NCBI GenBank assembly: GCA_002964805.2
Contig: PUDQ02000105.1
Coordinates: forward strand, 310,001-374,000
From: Trametes villosa
Taxonomy: Eukaryota > Basidiomycota > Agaricomycetes > Polyporales > Polyporaceae
DNA: 64,000 nucleotides
Direction of reading: 5' to 3'
Shown: piece by piece, positions 1 to 11,971 of the stretch
How positions within the stretch are numbered: position 1 is the first letter of the stretch
How the letters are laid out: each line of letters opens with the position of its first letter
Made by a program: the position numbers and the translations under genes
Notes under the pieces: model-generated
Seen by the model: only the letters and a program-made list of their open reading frames with translations
Told to the model about the DNA's origin: nothing
Databases searched by the model: none

Positions 1-3000
1 ATCCACCCGAGCGGCCGTTCGAAATTCGAAGTTCGCGCTCGGCTCGCTCGACGAGACGCACCGGATGACGACGGTCGGTCGCCGGTCAGCCGGCCACCTT
101 CCTCTCGAGTGAGTGCTCGCATTCTTGTCTGGCCTGGGCCGGGCGCGAGCCCGCTCGTACCCGCAGAACGCAGAACGGAGGATCGCCCGGGTCAAACCTT
201 GGAATTACGGCCTCACAGTCCTCTCCGCCCGCACCCGACGTCGTGTGCAAAGTCCACTCGAGCCCAAGTCACCGCAGGGCCAGGCCGCGCACTGGGGAGT
301 GCTCACGTACGCAGTGCAGGTCAGTTCCACGTTCGCCTCGGACCGACAAATTCCACCACGGTCATCTCCCCCTCGAGCCTCCGACCTCCTGAGTCCCGAG
401 TCTCTTTCTTCTCGCCAATCCGCCGGACCTCTTCTGCCCCAGCCTTGTCCTTGTTCTCCGCCTCAACGTGCGCCAGGCACCGTCCCCGGTTTCCTACAGC
501 TGGCTTGGTCACTTTGCTCAGGTGCGCACGGCCGCCCCTGATTCCGAATCCACACCGATCGCGATCGCCTCCCCCTCCAGCTTCAGCGCGCAGAGGATAT
601 TAAAAAGGGGCCACGAGGCGAGGCGCGCTCCCGCGCACGCCGCGAGGGGCGTTGTTTGCGCGAGTGGCGCCCCCGTTACGAGGGGCAGCCACAAATACTA
701 CAACGAACGCGGGCCCGCAGGGGCTCGCCAGGCACGCCCGCAGGCGTGATTGGGGGCGCCGAGGGGCGCCGGTGATGTCGATGGGGTGGCGCGCGATTGC
801 ATGAGCTGCGACGTCTTGCGACGCTCGTTTTGCATTCAAGGGTTGGTTTGTCTATACTCAGCTGGAAGGACAGCACAACGAGTACTTGTGTTGCACATTG
901 TACTGCTCGTGGGCGCTAATCCCAACGCCGTTGACGCCCATCGCCTGTACTACGTCAGTTCTACCAACGCCAGGGTCAGACTCATAACGACATTCCGCCG
1001 CGCAGCGTCGATTGCACTAATCTGCAGACATTTCGGCGCGCATCTGAACGATTCACGCTGATGGACGATGGGCGCGCTGCGCCGTATTACGCCACGCGAC
1101 CGCAAGGCACACTTCATCTCACCGCCTGAGCGCGAACCTGAGCCAGAGCCGAATCCTGCCACGCTTCCGACTTCGTGCGCTAGTCCGGTACGAGCCTCCC
1201 CTCCTTTCCTTCCCGCTCCTCCCCCATTAACTTTGATCAAAGCCTATCCACGTCTCCCGGGTCCAGTCTCGACGCTCCAGCACGCGCAGGGCCTCGCCCG
1301 TGCGCCGCGTCCCATGGCCCGCCGTGCGTTCCCAGCAGCGCGCCTCCGAAGCGGCCTCACGCTCGGAGGAACGGGTCTTCGGGCAGGACAGCCGGGCCCT
1401 CCGCACCCCAGTCTCCGCGCCGCACCTTCGCCCGCTTCGACCGCCTTCGCTCCCCGCATGCGCGATGGGGGCGCGGGTTCTGCGCCACGTCTGGGCAGGA
1501 GCAAGTCCACCGTCGCCGTACGGTCCTGGAACGTGACGTCGGGCTCGTGTGCACGATCGCAGTCCCTCCCGCTCGTTCTCCCGTCCCGGAGGCGAGGTAT
1601 GTTCTGCGTAAGTAACAGGCGGGACGTCTGCCGACGCACAAGCTTCTATGCACACTCGAGCAGATTCCGCTCGCCTGCGAGCAGCCGGCGTATTCGACGA
1701 CGTCGCGCCCGTCTTCGCGTCCGGAACGCACGGCGAAGCGCGCGTATGGACCCCGAGTGTCCGGCCCTCCGAGCGTCCGAGCCTCGACCGCACACTGCAC
1801 GCGACAGAACTCTCCCCGTCCCACTCGGCAGCGCATCGCGCTCGGGCGGGGGGGCATCTTTGGGGGGCACTGGGCAGGGCCGTGATCTGGGTTCTGGGGG
1901 CGACCGCTTCGCCCGCCTTCCGCCTCCCGAGGGCCGAAGGGAAGCGCAAGGTGAGTGTCGCCGAACTTAGCGACGTATATACTCACGCTGTGCTTCTTTC
2001 TGCTGCTGCGATGACGCACCGCGCGCCCGCGCAGCTGTCGTACGAGGCTACCCGCCGTCACGGTACTAATGAATGCATAGAGTTGCAATGGCGATGAACG
2101 TGGGCGGACATCGCAGCATGCGGCTGTCGACTTGGACGGTTGGCGGGCTCCGGACTTCGAGGAGTGCGCATAGGCGACAGGCGGCGGCGGGAGGCGCTGA
2201 GGCGCACACCCCGGAACGAGAGCTCGGCGGGCGCGTTCCACGGAGTGCTCGTTCACCGACATCGGGTAGCGCGAGGCGTTGAGTTTGACTGACTGGCGTC
2301 CGTCCGTCCGATGCGTCAAAATCATGTCCTGCATCCATTGTTCACGTTCATACACATGTAGCACCCCCGAGCCCGCTGTCGTGCATTTTGACGACGCCAG
2401 CGCGAGTGCGTGACAGCCCGGGCGGCATTCGGGCCTCGTTCACACGCAGGCAGGACGTGCCGGGCGAGCAGAGAGGCGGCTCGCTGCTCGCGTCATTAGA
2501 AGGTCTTCTAGCTACTCGGCTACAGGCAGGCACCCCGACACGGGTGATTGGCCTCTAGCCGTCGACGTCACCGGGGACGATGCGAGAGCGGAGAGAAGGT
2601 TGGCTGTTACTTCGAAGGGATGCGAGTAACTCGCGGAAGTGTGTTCGCGCCGTGCGGTGAGGCTTTCCGGTGGGATGGTGTTCGCTCGGCCTGACGGACG
2701 CGTGTCGGAGTAGGCTCAAGCAGTGCACGACGCTGAAACGGGGTGGGCGGCGGCGCGATGACAGTGACAGGGTCGGATTCTTTGCTGAGGCCACTCCGAC
2801 AATGTTCACAAGCCCGTCGAGGAGTAGGAGATTCCGAGCACAGCGGGCAACGCCAGGTCGCTGACAGTAGACCGCTAGGCTGGAGTTGGCAGAGAGCAGG
2901 AGGCCGCGTGCGCCCACATTTAATTTTGCACATGGTCGATCGTGTTGTTCGGTTCGGCGTGGCAGCCGTACTCCTAGGACACGACGTCATGCCACGGCGG

Positions 3001-6000
3001 CGGCAGCGCACGGCGCATCAGGGCGGGATGCCAGAAACAGGTTCCCTGCGCAGTGCGCATGCTCCGCCCGCCCGCTAGCACAAACGCGAGCAACTGAGGT
3101 CCAGGAGAGGGGCAGCCGGGCGCAGGCCTCACTGAATGGGCATCAGCTGGCCACAGCAGCGGCGGGCGCCTGCAAACGACCTAAGCCAAACAAGGCCACA
3201 GTGACTCCCATCTGCGGATCTCTCTGATTGCCGCCGGCTAGCCAACGTGGGGCCCCGCCCCTGCATTCCTTTTCGGGCGAGTATACCGGACATGAGTCGG
3301 GCCACCGCCTCTCGTGCCACCCGCGTCCATCCGCCTCCCGCCTCCCGCGGCGCCGTCCCACGCGATCGAGCATCGCCCGTTGTCGTCTGCGGTCAAGCTA
3401 ATGACCGTTTTCTCAACCTCATGGATACACCATTCAGTTCGTCTGAGTAACGAGGCCTTCAAGATGCCACGAGCAACGCATATACACAGTCAATGACAGG
3501 TTTCTAATGCCTAACACCGACAGGTATCCCGGAGAGCGCATCAGCATTGTATTCAGCACAACACCAGAAGCCATGCTGCGCGCGCGGCCACGTCTCCGAC
3601 CCCGGGATCCCGCCCTCATCTCAGCAGACCCTCTGCTCGTCGTCAGCACCGATACGCAGCCTTGAGTCAGCGTCCCCGTCGGCCCACCCCGTCGTCCGCA
3701 CGCCCCTTCACGCCGCGCGAGCCCGCCCTCCGCACGCAGCACGCATTTCGTCTCCCGCGGCCGGCCCCAGAACACAGAACGTGTTTCGAATCACGGCGCG
3801 CGCCCCCGCCCGCACCCGCTGCGTGCCCGCTTGCCCAATCTTGGCCGCCTCCTCACGCGCCCTTTCCCCATCCGCGCCCCCACCAAATCCCTCCCCCCAA
3901 TCTGGATCTGGATGGAATATCTTCCAGCATTTCCAGCGTATTTTCGCCGATTTCCTTTGGGTGGGAGCTTATCCCCTCTGTCACGCCCGAATCACGCCCC
4001 AAGACGGGCCTAGCGCGCCCCTGGACCCTGCACTGCACAGTGCACATCCCAAGTCATCCCCCCTTCCAGGCTCACACCCCTGCACTCGCGTCGATGGCCG
4101 CACCGATCGCGCTCGGCTGCTGCAGCGACGACGTCGCCCCGCCCACAGGCGCGTCCAAGCTGTGCATCAGCCATATTAAATGTGGCGCATCCTGACAGCG
4201 ATCCATGTCGGCGCTCGTCGCTCGACGCTCGTCGCCGACTCGGGCACCGAGCCCGCCGCCGTCGTCGGTCAAACGAGCTATAGCACCCCGTCGGGCGCAT
4301 ACAGCGAGCGCCGGCCGCTTCTAAGCCGCGGGCACGTCGATGGAGAGCGGCCGCTAGCGCGTGCGGAGCGCGTTCATGGCAGGATGCATGGTTGTACGCA
4401 CCGCGGGCGGATCGATGCCGCCCCGCCCGCTGTGCGCCGTGGTCGGTCGCGAGGAGACGACGCAGTATTCGTGGCCTGCGTCGCCGTCCTCGAGCTCGGC
4501 CGCGCTTCTAGCGCACTACGCAGGGTCGCCCCATCTGTCCCCCTCGTACTTTCCTCAGAGTATCCCCTCCCTCGGATGCAAATCGAGGTGATCTGCGCTG
4601 CGGCGTACGGCAGCCAACGCCGCACTCGCACATACTGTATGCCCAGTCACTTTCCGCACCGAGCTGCAATGTCGCACTGTAGTCTGCAGGCGGGCCTTCT
4701 GGCGCGGGCCCGCCTGATGGGTGATAGCCTCGTGGTGCGGCGCCAAGGCTGCAGGGGCTCCGGGGCGGCGGTAGCCTTCCCAGGCTGCTTAGTATCATGT
4801 CTGAAAGTGGGCATGTCGGGCGCTGCGCTGTTAGGCGTTCGTAAGTCGGGATGGTGCGAAGTCAATGTTGGGTTCTTGGCGGCCACACAGACATACGCGT
4901 TTGGTAAGTCCTGCATCTGGAATCTGTATGTTGTGTTTTGACCATGCGCTCATAGTGAGCGTGCATCCTTTCTTGAGGCCTAGCTGTACAACGAGGCCCG
5001 CTTGAAGTTCGCGCACAACCCAATATTCATTCAATCCACTATCTCCCAGCGACCCGGACCTTCAGCTCGAAGCCCCGCCCTGAGCGCGGCGCACGCCTTG
5101 GCGCCCGCGCGTGACGCTCCTCAGCTGGCACTCGCCAAGGCACGCGCGCCCGGCCGCGCAGGTGAGACTTCTCCCGCCTCGAGGCTCGCTCGCAACGCTC
5201 CCACGTCCACTCTATCAACGCGATCTGGCCCCGCGCGCAGCGCTGATTTGCTCGCGCGTCCCAAGCGCCCGCGCGACCAGGTCACCACGGGCCTGGTAGA
5301 GGAAATTGACCCGATGTGGGCGGGGACGGTGAGTCCGAGCCCGTTTTCTGATCCTCCAAAAGTGCTAAAATATCATAACAACCAGTGACCACCACCAACA
5401 TAACCAGCTGAGCCTGATGGCATGCCCGGGCCAACACTCGGGCACTGACTCAAGTCGCTCGGTCACGCAGGTCGCACGCAGCAACACACCCGACGCCCGA
5501 AAGGGTCCGCCGCACAGAGCCCGACGCAGACGGCTCGATATGTGCGCTATCGCGATCCCGTCACGCCCGAAATGGGATGGCTCCTCCTAGCACCGGCGCC
5601 GAGGCCGCTGCCCAGTGGCAGAACGCCAGAATGCCACGCGCGATAAGGTAAAAAGCTCCCGGGGCGGTGATGGGACTGTGCAAGGTACGGTATGTACTTG
5701 CGGCCGTGCCGCAGCGGTCGCTGTTGCGGTCGAGCAGCTCAACATGATCTACAGACTTCCAATCTACATGCCAGTGCGCGTCGGGTGTGGCGCGTTTCCG
5801 GACGCTGTGGCCGCCACTACCGCACAACAGAACGCGAGGCTCGAGCCTCGAACAGGCTCACTCAGGCTCACTCGCGAGTCGCGCCGAATATTTCGTCCGG
5901 ACGCAACGAACGTGCCTCACTATGCCTCACTGCGCACAATATTCCCGCCGCGGTACGTGTTCCTCTTGGCCGCACCCACAGCCCGTCGAGCGATGAATCG

Positions 6001-8629
6001 CCATCTGCGTCCGCTGACATGGGCTATCGCATCCCCGGCAGGAGCGGACAAGGCTAGAACCCGCGCGGGGGCAATTGCGATGAGCCGTCCCCGATCCTGA
6101 CGGCATCACTCCCCACGCTGAGGCACTAACGTCCAGGTTCCAAGTTCCAACCGCAGCCCACGGGCCGCGTCCATGGACCAAGTTGGCAAGTTCCACCGCT
6201 CGATCTCGCGCCGTGGCCCACTCGCACTCCGAGAGGCGCGATAGCGCCAGGATCGGGGCCTGTTGCAACTTGTCGCTCGCACTGCTCCCGCGCGCGCCCT
6301 CTGGGCACGCAAGCTGCAGCAGGTGATTGCTCTGCGTCCGCGCCCATGCCCTCATTGGACGGATCCTCGCACCCACCCGGCGGCATGCCCAAACCTGCCC
6401 TCCAGGGCACCCGCGCGCAATTAAACAAATTGGCTCGCGATCTCTCGGCGCGCTCGCGCGACGAAATCGGGATTCCGCGCGCCTGCGCCCCCTGCGCAAC
6501 TCCTTCCAGCGACTCGTCAGACGTTGCGAGTCGCGACGGCGCGCGTCCCTGAACTTGCACCTGCGGCGATTGTCCCTCGAATCGGGCTCGTCGGGGGAAG
6601 TGCGCCCGGGGCGGGGGGCCGCGACGGGTTCGCTAGGCTAGTGGTGGTGGCTTGGCAAGTGTTGTCACAGTCTACTCTCGCTGGTACTGTATCCCCGCCC
6701 GAGTGAGGCGGGCTGGAGAGCTCCCGGTGGTGGCTGCGCGCGATGGCGCTGCCGCAACGGCTACACCAGAGGCCGATGTCAATGGCGTGATGTCTTTAAC
6801 CTCTGAGGGAGGGGCGAGCGCTGTCTGGTACGTGTTTTGATAATGTGGGTCCTTGTGTTTTCGTCGGCTCGGCTAGTGTTGCTGATTGCGATTCTTCTAG
6901 GAGTGTACAGTTACTGCTGGAGGGAATGCATGCGCCATCTCTCGGTAACATGCGCTCGGTCAACGTTCGCTCGGAGTACTCAACCAGTGAATCTCCTTGA
7001 CGGCGGGCGACACACTCGATTCCCCGCTCATCGATAATGGCATCATCGACTTGAACAGGGCCGGCTTCTCTGTACACATCTTACCACCAACTGCCACACT
7101 CCGATCTTCCAGTGACACTGAGCGGAAGGCGACAGTTCCCACCGCGCAAGAGCTTGGCTCGCTCTGGTGGGTACCACTTGTCACATCATCTCCGCCACCA
7201 TCTGTGGTGTTGACATATACCTTCAATAGAAGCTCTATGGCCGACTTCGTGACGGCGACCCGTTGTTGCGAACGCGCCGACAGGTGCTGTCTCCTGTCGT
7301 CTGGCGAGACAAATGTACAGCGAAGCCTCCTCAACTTCGGGCTTGCTCCTACTTTCATGGGCACTGGGCGTGGGGAGCGCGAACCCGCTGTGGCGTCGCC
7401 GGTGCACTGAGGTTCTATTGCGCAATATCGCCTGTCCCTTCGAGGACATGTGTTGTCCACAAGGAGTTCGCCAAGGCACCGCGAGGCACTCCATCGACAC
7501 CTTCTAGTTCTGCGGAAACCGCGCTTCCAGCTTCCAGGGTGATCGTCGCTCTTCTTGTTGCGCCTCTCTTCCGCCGCCTCCCGCCGCCGTCTTCGCTACC
7601 GATGCTGACGGCATGCGGGACAGAGTCTATCCAGCGTGACACCTCCCGAGCCCCCTGCGAACCCGTCGTCCTCCAGAAGAGGCATCCTGACATGTATCTC
7701 GCGCCGACAGGTGCAGGCGCACCTCGCAACGCCCCCGCCCACCTGTCCGGATACGTGCCATCGTCGCCCTCTGCTGCCCTGCCCATTCCGCCGAAGGTTC
7801 GCCATCGTCATCGGGCAGCCTGCCGAGCATGCCGTCGCCGCTAGAAGCCCCGGACGCCAGACTCCGACGCGCTTCTCCAGCTCCTCCTGGGACCCGGACG
7901 ATCTCCCAGCTGCGTCTGCGCGCCGCCTAGAAAGCCCCAGCCCTGCGCCCCGCTCAGGCCGCGGATAGCGACTGCATTGTATACAATGTCGCCCTTCTCG
8001 CCGCGTGCCCCTGGCCTCGTCACGCCGCCCACCCGCTGCCCAGGTGCGCGCCTGCCCGCGTGCGCTATCGTCACGGCGCATCCTACAGCCCCCGCGCGCT
8101 TCTGGAACGGCGCGCAGGCTTCCATGCGCTCCCGCGAACGTTGGCGTCGCCGCGCGCGGTGACAGTTTGTGTCATGATGCATGATGCACGCCCACCGCGC
8201 GCGGACGCAGTCTGTGGCACGACGGCTGAGTTGCAACTCTCCTCGCCGCCCTTCGCACGCACCGCCTGCTTCTTGTCACCCGTGCGAGGGCGCGCGACGT
8301 CATCGGGCCTCTGCGCAGAGCCGTCGAGGCACGCTGCCGTCCCGCCGAGGTGCCAGGCCAGCCACGACAATCGCGCAGGTACGCCCAGAATGTCCCCGCC
8401 CTGTCTGTCACGCTTCTGGCGGTTGAAAACAGATCTCGCTTGCCACAACCTCGGTCCCGGACATAGAACACTAGAAGACACAACAGGATCAACTGTTCGC
8501 GCATCAACGCCTGGGACGTAACACGAGAGTGCATCCAAGAAAAGAACCACGCACAGCAGGAATACACATACGCCGAAAGCAAACAATAACCACAACGGTC
8601 CTCACGCCCACCGCCGACTTCCCGCTCCG
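1..8629. other. GC-rich region without a supported gene
   Basis: Open frames of up to 335 codons occur here on both strands, but they are rich in Arg, Pro, Ser and Ala and overlap one another in several frames. None shows a motif, domain or chain of exons joined by fungal-type splice sites. I read the stretch as intergenic or as strongly decayed sequence. A real gene with very short exons could have been missed. Confidence 0.5.
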
Positions 8630-9115
8630 TCACGCCGCCCCCTTCCTCTTCTTCTCCGCCTTCCGTACCTCCTTCTCCCACCGCTTGTACGCATCTTTGA
8701 ACGCGCGCGTTTCAAAGTGCTCCTTGGAGAATCCGCACGCCTCCTGCAGCAGCGGCGCCAGGTCGTGCGACGTGCACAACACAAAGTCGCGGCTACCCCC
8801 ACCCCCACCACCTCCATCCCCACGCTCGCCCTTCGTCCGCCGAGCAGCGACAAGCGCAGCCATGCGCTTCTCCAGAAATAACACCAGCGTCTTCGACTCC
8901 GAGCCGCTCCCGGTATCTTTGGGGACAGTTGCACCCTCACGTAGATCCGCCAGGGTGCAAGCGCGTGCACGTTTCGCCTGCGCGTCGGTCAAGTACGGTG
9001 GGCCTAGGAAATGAGGGTACACGGACGCGTCCAGACGTCGTGCAGCATCCGTGCGCGCCGCGAACGTCCGCAGGTCGTGGCACAGGAACGCAAGCCGCTG
9101 ACGGAGTTCGGCCAT
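8630..9115 (-). CDS. hypothetical protein, possibly a 5'-truncated gene
   Basis: The frame encodes about 161 residues and ends with a lysine-rich tail (KAEKKRKGAA). It has a Gly-run linker near residue 110 and charged, amphipathic stretches, including a final helix-like segment rich in Lys and Glu. Base and residue use look like real coding sequence, unlike the overlapping frames. I do not recognise a family. The frame stays open upstream of the first ATG as far as a possible splice acceptor (CAG near 9,142), so this may be the last exon of a longer gene. The repeated MYND-array flank begins about 150 bp upstream, so the 5' part may have been lost when the array formed. Confidence 0.5.
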   Translation of the reverse strand: MAELRQRLAFLCHDLRTFAARTDAARRLDASVYPHFLGPPYLTDAQAKRARACTLADLREGATVPKDTGSGSESKTLVLFLEKRMAALVAARRTKGERGDGGGGGGGSRDFVLCTSHDLAPLLQEACGFSKEHFETRAFKDAYKRWEKEVRKAEKKRKGAA

Positions 9116-9284
9116 GTCCGCGTCGTCCTCGCGACCTTCCTGCTGACCAGTGGTGCGCTTGCTACTGCTTGCGGTTATAGCCTAAATGCCATACGACGTC
9201 ATCAGAATACGATGTTTAAGTCACGAAGCTTAGGCAGCGCCACAATGGCGTTCAGTAGAAGTTAGGAACGCAAGAAAGGCTCAC

Positions 9285-9817
9285 TTTGTCGCTGCGAGCT
9301 TGCCGTTTCGCCGGCTCGCTCGGTGATGCCTCTCCGGCGATTGTCATAGGTGTTTACCGGGGAGTCAAGTAGAACGCAATGGAAGCTGTAATTCCCCTCT
9401 CACATCCACCGTGTTGGGGAAATCCAACCCTGGGAAGATCCCACAGCCTCGCTACGGCTCCGGCTTGCGACATCATACTATGACCACACATGACTCCTTG
9501 TGTTGCGCGTGTTTCTCCGTGTGGACGTCCATTGTTGCTCTCTTTCCAACAGAAGTATATTGGCTAGCTCAGGTATGGCAGACAGCAAGGATGTGCGCCG
9601 AAGACGTCTTCGTTAGATGCCTGGGACGGCGCCAAATATCCAATCAAGTTCCAACCACGGCCTCCACTCACTCCCACCAGGCTAGCGCTTGGGCGCTTCT
9701 GAGCGCTTTTGACACATTTTCGTTACACCGACAGTTAGCGCGCGGCCAAGTTTAGGGCTTTCGTGCTGACTGCGACCACGACCAACACCTGCATCAGGCA
9801 CCTGGCTTCAGTATTGC
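9285..9817. repeat. MYND-array flank, uninterrupted copy (empty-site reference)
   Basis: This is the upstream flank of MYND copy 1. Its left part matches 11,100-11,566, and its right part (from GTTTCT at 9,511) matches 42,225-42,370 upstream of MYND copy 2. A shared landmark is the 3' block CGCCGAAGACGTCTTC. Because it is continuous here, it serves as the paralogous empty site for the 30.7-kb element and for the fold-back element in the other copy. No separate gene is seen. Confidence 0.8.
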
Positions 9818-10892
9818 ATGCCCACTGCTTCAAGACCTCCCGAAAAGCTTATGGACACTCTCTTGCCTCGCTGTAGTGCCTGCCACACGGCGGAATATCA
9901 GTTGAAGGGCAAGCTGAAAAGATGCGCGGGATGTGCAGCAACGATGTATTGTAGCAAGGAGTGCCAAAAGAAAGCGTGGCCTCAACACAAGTCAGTGTCC
10001 ATCCATTGTAGTCGCTCAACATACTCATTCACAGTCTCTACACAGACTAACATGCCGTGCAGAGTGGAACTCGGACCCAGCGTTCAGCGTCCCGGGAGCC
10101 GACGGCCAGTCCATCGGACACCCTCCTGAATCGGTGGCCGCCATCGAGTCTGCCTCGCTCGACTGGGCAGAAGCTCACCTACACGAGCTCCGGGTTATAG
10201 CGACGGCGAGCGTGTACCTGCACGGCGGCTTCTCCCAGCACTTCTCTGGCCCCGACTCGACCCGCGTGCTCGTATTCGTCCTACAACCGCTCCCGAACTG
10301 CATGTCCTCCATCCTGAGCCGCTCGCTAGCCGACAGCCCGGGGAAAGGCTTCCACCTCCTCCACATCGGATCCATGTCCAGGACCGAGTTCCTCGCGGAC
10401 TCGCACGCAAACGGCGTGGACGGCGCCGCTCTCTGGGCCGCGGCACACGCCAGCTGCCGGCAGGTCGAGGCGAACGTGCACGCCCTCGACCCCGGGCTGC
10501 GGCGCGGGCTCGTGCGCGCGATCCCTGCGATCTTCAACGTCACGCACTCCCCGAACATGCGCTTCCAGTCCATCCTCCTCTTCCCGCAGTCGGCGGAGCG
10601 CCAACGCGCCCTCGACGCGGAGGCGCGCGCCGTGTTCGAAGACGTCCGGTCGCTGTGTATCACCGTCATGGCCCGGGGCCTCGTCCTCCGCGTCCAAACC
10701 GAGGGCAAGGCCGAACCGGATCCTTGCCCTGACGTGGGCGTCATGGTTCGTCGGAAGAAGAAGCGGTGGGAGTGGGAGGAGGTCCCCGACTGGGATTGGG
10801 GGCGTGCAACTGCCGACTCGACCTTCCCGAAGACGTCCTGGAAAACCGAGCTCCATCCTCACGAGCTGTGGAAGCGTTTCCACGACTTCTGA
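9818..10892 (+). CDS. MYND-type zinc finger protein, array copy 1
   Basis: Two exons (9818-9990 and 10046-10892) give 339 residues. Residues about 19-60 form a MYND zinc finger: CSAC, CAGC, YCSKEC, then WPQHK with the last Cys of the finger supplied by exon 2 (LTC). MYND fingers usually bind proline-rich partners, and the rest of the protein is of unknown function. The C-terminal half is shared with the paralogs, with landmarks HGGFSQHFSG, GFHLL-IGSM, ALFNVTHSP-like and VRRKKKRWEWE. The intron lies at the same place in all four paralogs, inside the codon after His of the finger. It is the first member of a tandem array whose later members lie beyond the large insertion. Intact, with no sign of decay. 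Confidence 0.9.
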
Positions 10893-11560
10893 ACCCGGCG
10901 GGTAGGCGGTCATATACGGGGGCGGTATGCGGTGCACGTCACCTCGGTCGTCTCGGTATTCGCTCACGTAGTATCATGAAGAACCGGCCATGCTGCGGCA
11001 TTCATTGGGGACCGCTACATTCAAGGATGCGCATGTTCGCTCCCAACGCTTCACGTTCAAGCACTCCGTCTTGGTTTCCTCACGGTCAACGCAAGCCCTA
11101 AGAGGCTCACCTGGCCGCTCCGAGCTTTTCGTTTCGCCGGTTCACTTGATGCTGTCTCTTTAGTATTTATCATAGTCGCACCTTCCCTAGGGGAGTGGAG
11201 CAGAGTGTAATGATACTGCAACCTCTCATCGCCCTCAGGTTCAGGGAATTTCACCCTGGGAACTGGCCACAGCGCTATGGCTCCGAGTTCTGACATAAAC
11301 ATCAGCAAAATACAACATCTGTCTGGGCTTCTGGAGTGTCTGGAGTGGGCGCTTAAAAGGGTAGCTGGGTGTCTGGAGGCTCCTGGAAGTGTCTGGATGC
11401 TCCTGGGAGCTCCTGGAAAAGAGTCTCCAGGAGAATCCAGGAGCTTCCAGTCATCCAGACGTTCCAGCTACCCTTTTAAGCGCCCGTTCCAGACACTCCA
11501 GAAGCCCAGACAGATGTTGTATTTTGCTGATGAATACACACGACTCCCTGCGTTGTGTGT
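10893..11560. repeat. MYND-array flank, left half of the interrupted copy
   Basis: The first about 200 bp are the 3' flank of MYND copy 1; the motif ATACGGGGGCGGTATG is shared with copy 2. From about 11,100 the sequence is a direct repeat of 9,285-9,510, i.e. the upstream flank of the next array unit. It carries a 227-bp fold-back insertion at 11,303-11,529. It stops at GTTTCT (11,561-11,566), where the 30.7-kb element begins. Confidence 0.75.
11303..11529. mobile_element. fold-back (MITE-like) element
   Basis: The element is nearly one long inverted repeat. The left arm starts CAGCAAAATACAACATCTG and the right arm is its complement, with about 64 of the first 66 positions pairing (arms include GGGCGCTTAAAAGGGTAGC). 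The centre holds short degenerate repeats of the type CTCCTGG and GTCTGGA. A dinucleotide AT is present on each side. The uninterrupted paralog at 9,461-9,510 lacks it, which supports insertion. It has no coding capacity, so it would depend on a transposase elsewhere. The close match of the arms suggests a recent insertion. Confidence 0.8.
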
Positions 11561-11566
11561 GTTTCT
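11561..11566. repeat. target site duplication, left copy
   Basis: GTTTCT, identical to 42,225-42,230 on the other side of the large element. It is present once in the uninterrupted paralog at 9,511-9,516. Confidence 0.8.
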
Positions 11567-11595
11567 TATGAGAGACTCTATCGGACAAAAATCCC
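11567..11595 (+). repeat. terminal inverted repeat, left
   Basis: Reads TATGA-GAGAC, then TCTATCGGACAAAAATCCC. The complement of the right end reads TATGA-AGCAA, then TCTATCGGACAAAAACCC. Apart from the five-base spacer and one transition the two ends are identical over 28 bp. Confidence 0.85.
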
Positions 11596-11840
11596 GGCGA
11601 GCTGAGTGAGCGGACAGCATCGTGCCGCCCGGGCCGTCATCGTGACGAGGCGCCGAGTTTAGACTGCCCGCGCCACACGATCGAGCCTTCCGCAACGTCG
11701 CCCGTCATCGTGCCGCACCGTGCTGGACTGTACATACTCGTCTGGTGCGTTCGTTCGTTCATCGTGATCCTCCCTGGGACTCAGACACCCTCCCCAGAAT
11801 ATACACGGTCGTCATGATGCTGGGCCCGTCATGACTGCCG
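11596..11840 (+). repeat. subterminal repeat cluster, left end
   Basis: Short copies of a CATCGTG-centred motif: GCATCGTGCCG (near 11,617), TCATCGTGACG (near 11,638), TCATCGTGCCG (near 11,707), TCATCGTGATC (near 11,759), and weaker TCATGATGC and TCATGACTG forms near 11,811 and 11,829. Such subterminal repeats commonly bind transposase. They end just before the HECT-like gene, whose promoter they may overlap. Confidence 0.65.
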
Positions 11841-11971
11841 CTCGGCGCGCAGCGCCTGGACTGCTGCCAGTGCCTGCCGCATACGCCGCTGGACAAGTTC
11901 AGCTACGCCCAAGGAAAATCCCCCTGCAACTCTCCTCTGCCCGCACTTCACCTCTCTGCTCTTCCACGACC

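Noticed and set aside
1068..2364. Overlapping plus and minus frames of 300 and 335 codons
   Set aside because: GC-rich, Arg/Pro-rich in all phases with no motif or splice structure; long frames are expected in such composition.
11281..11566. CRISPR-like or satellite array because of repeated CTCCTGG and GTCTGGA words
   Set aside because: The words sit within one fold-back element; there are no regular repeats with unique spacers, and the genome is eukaryotic.
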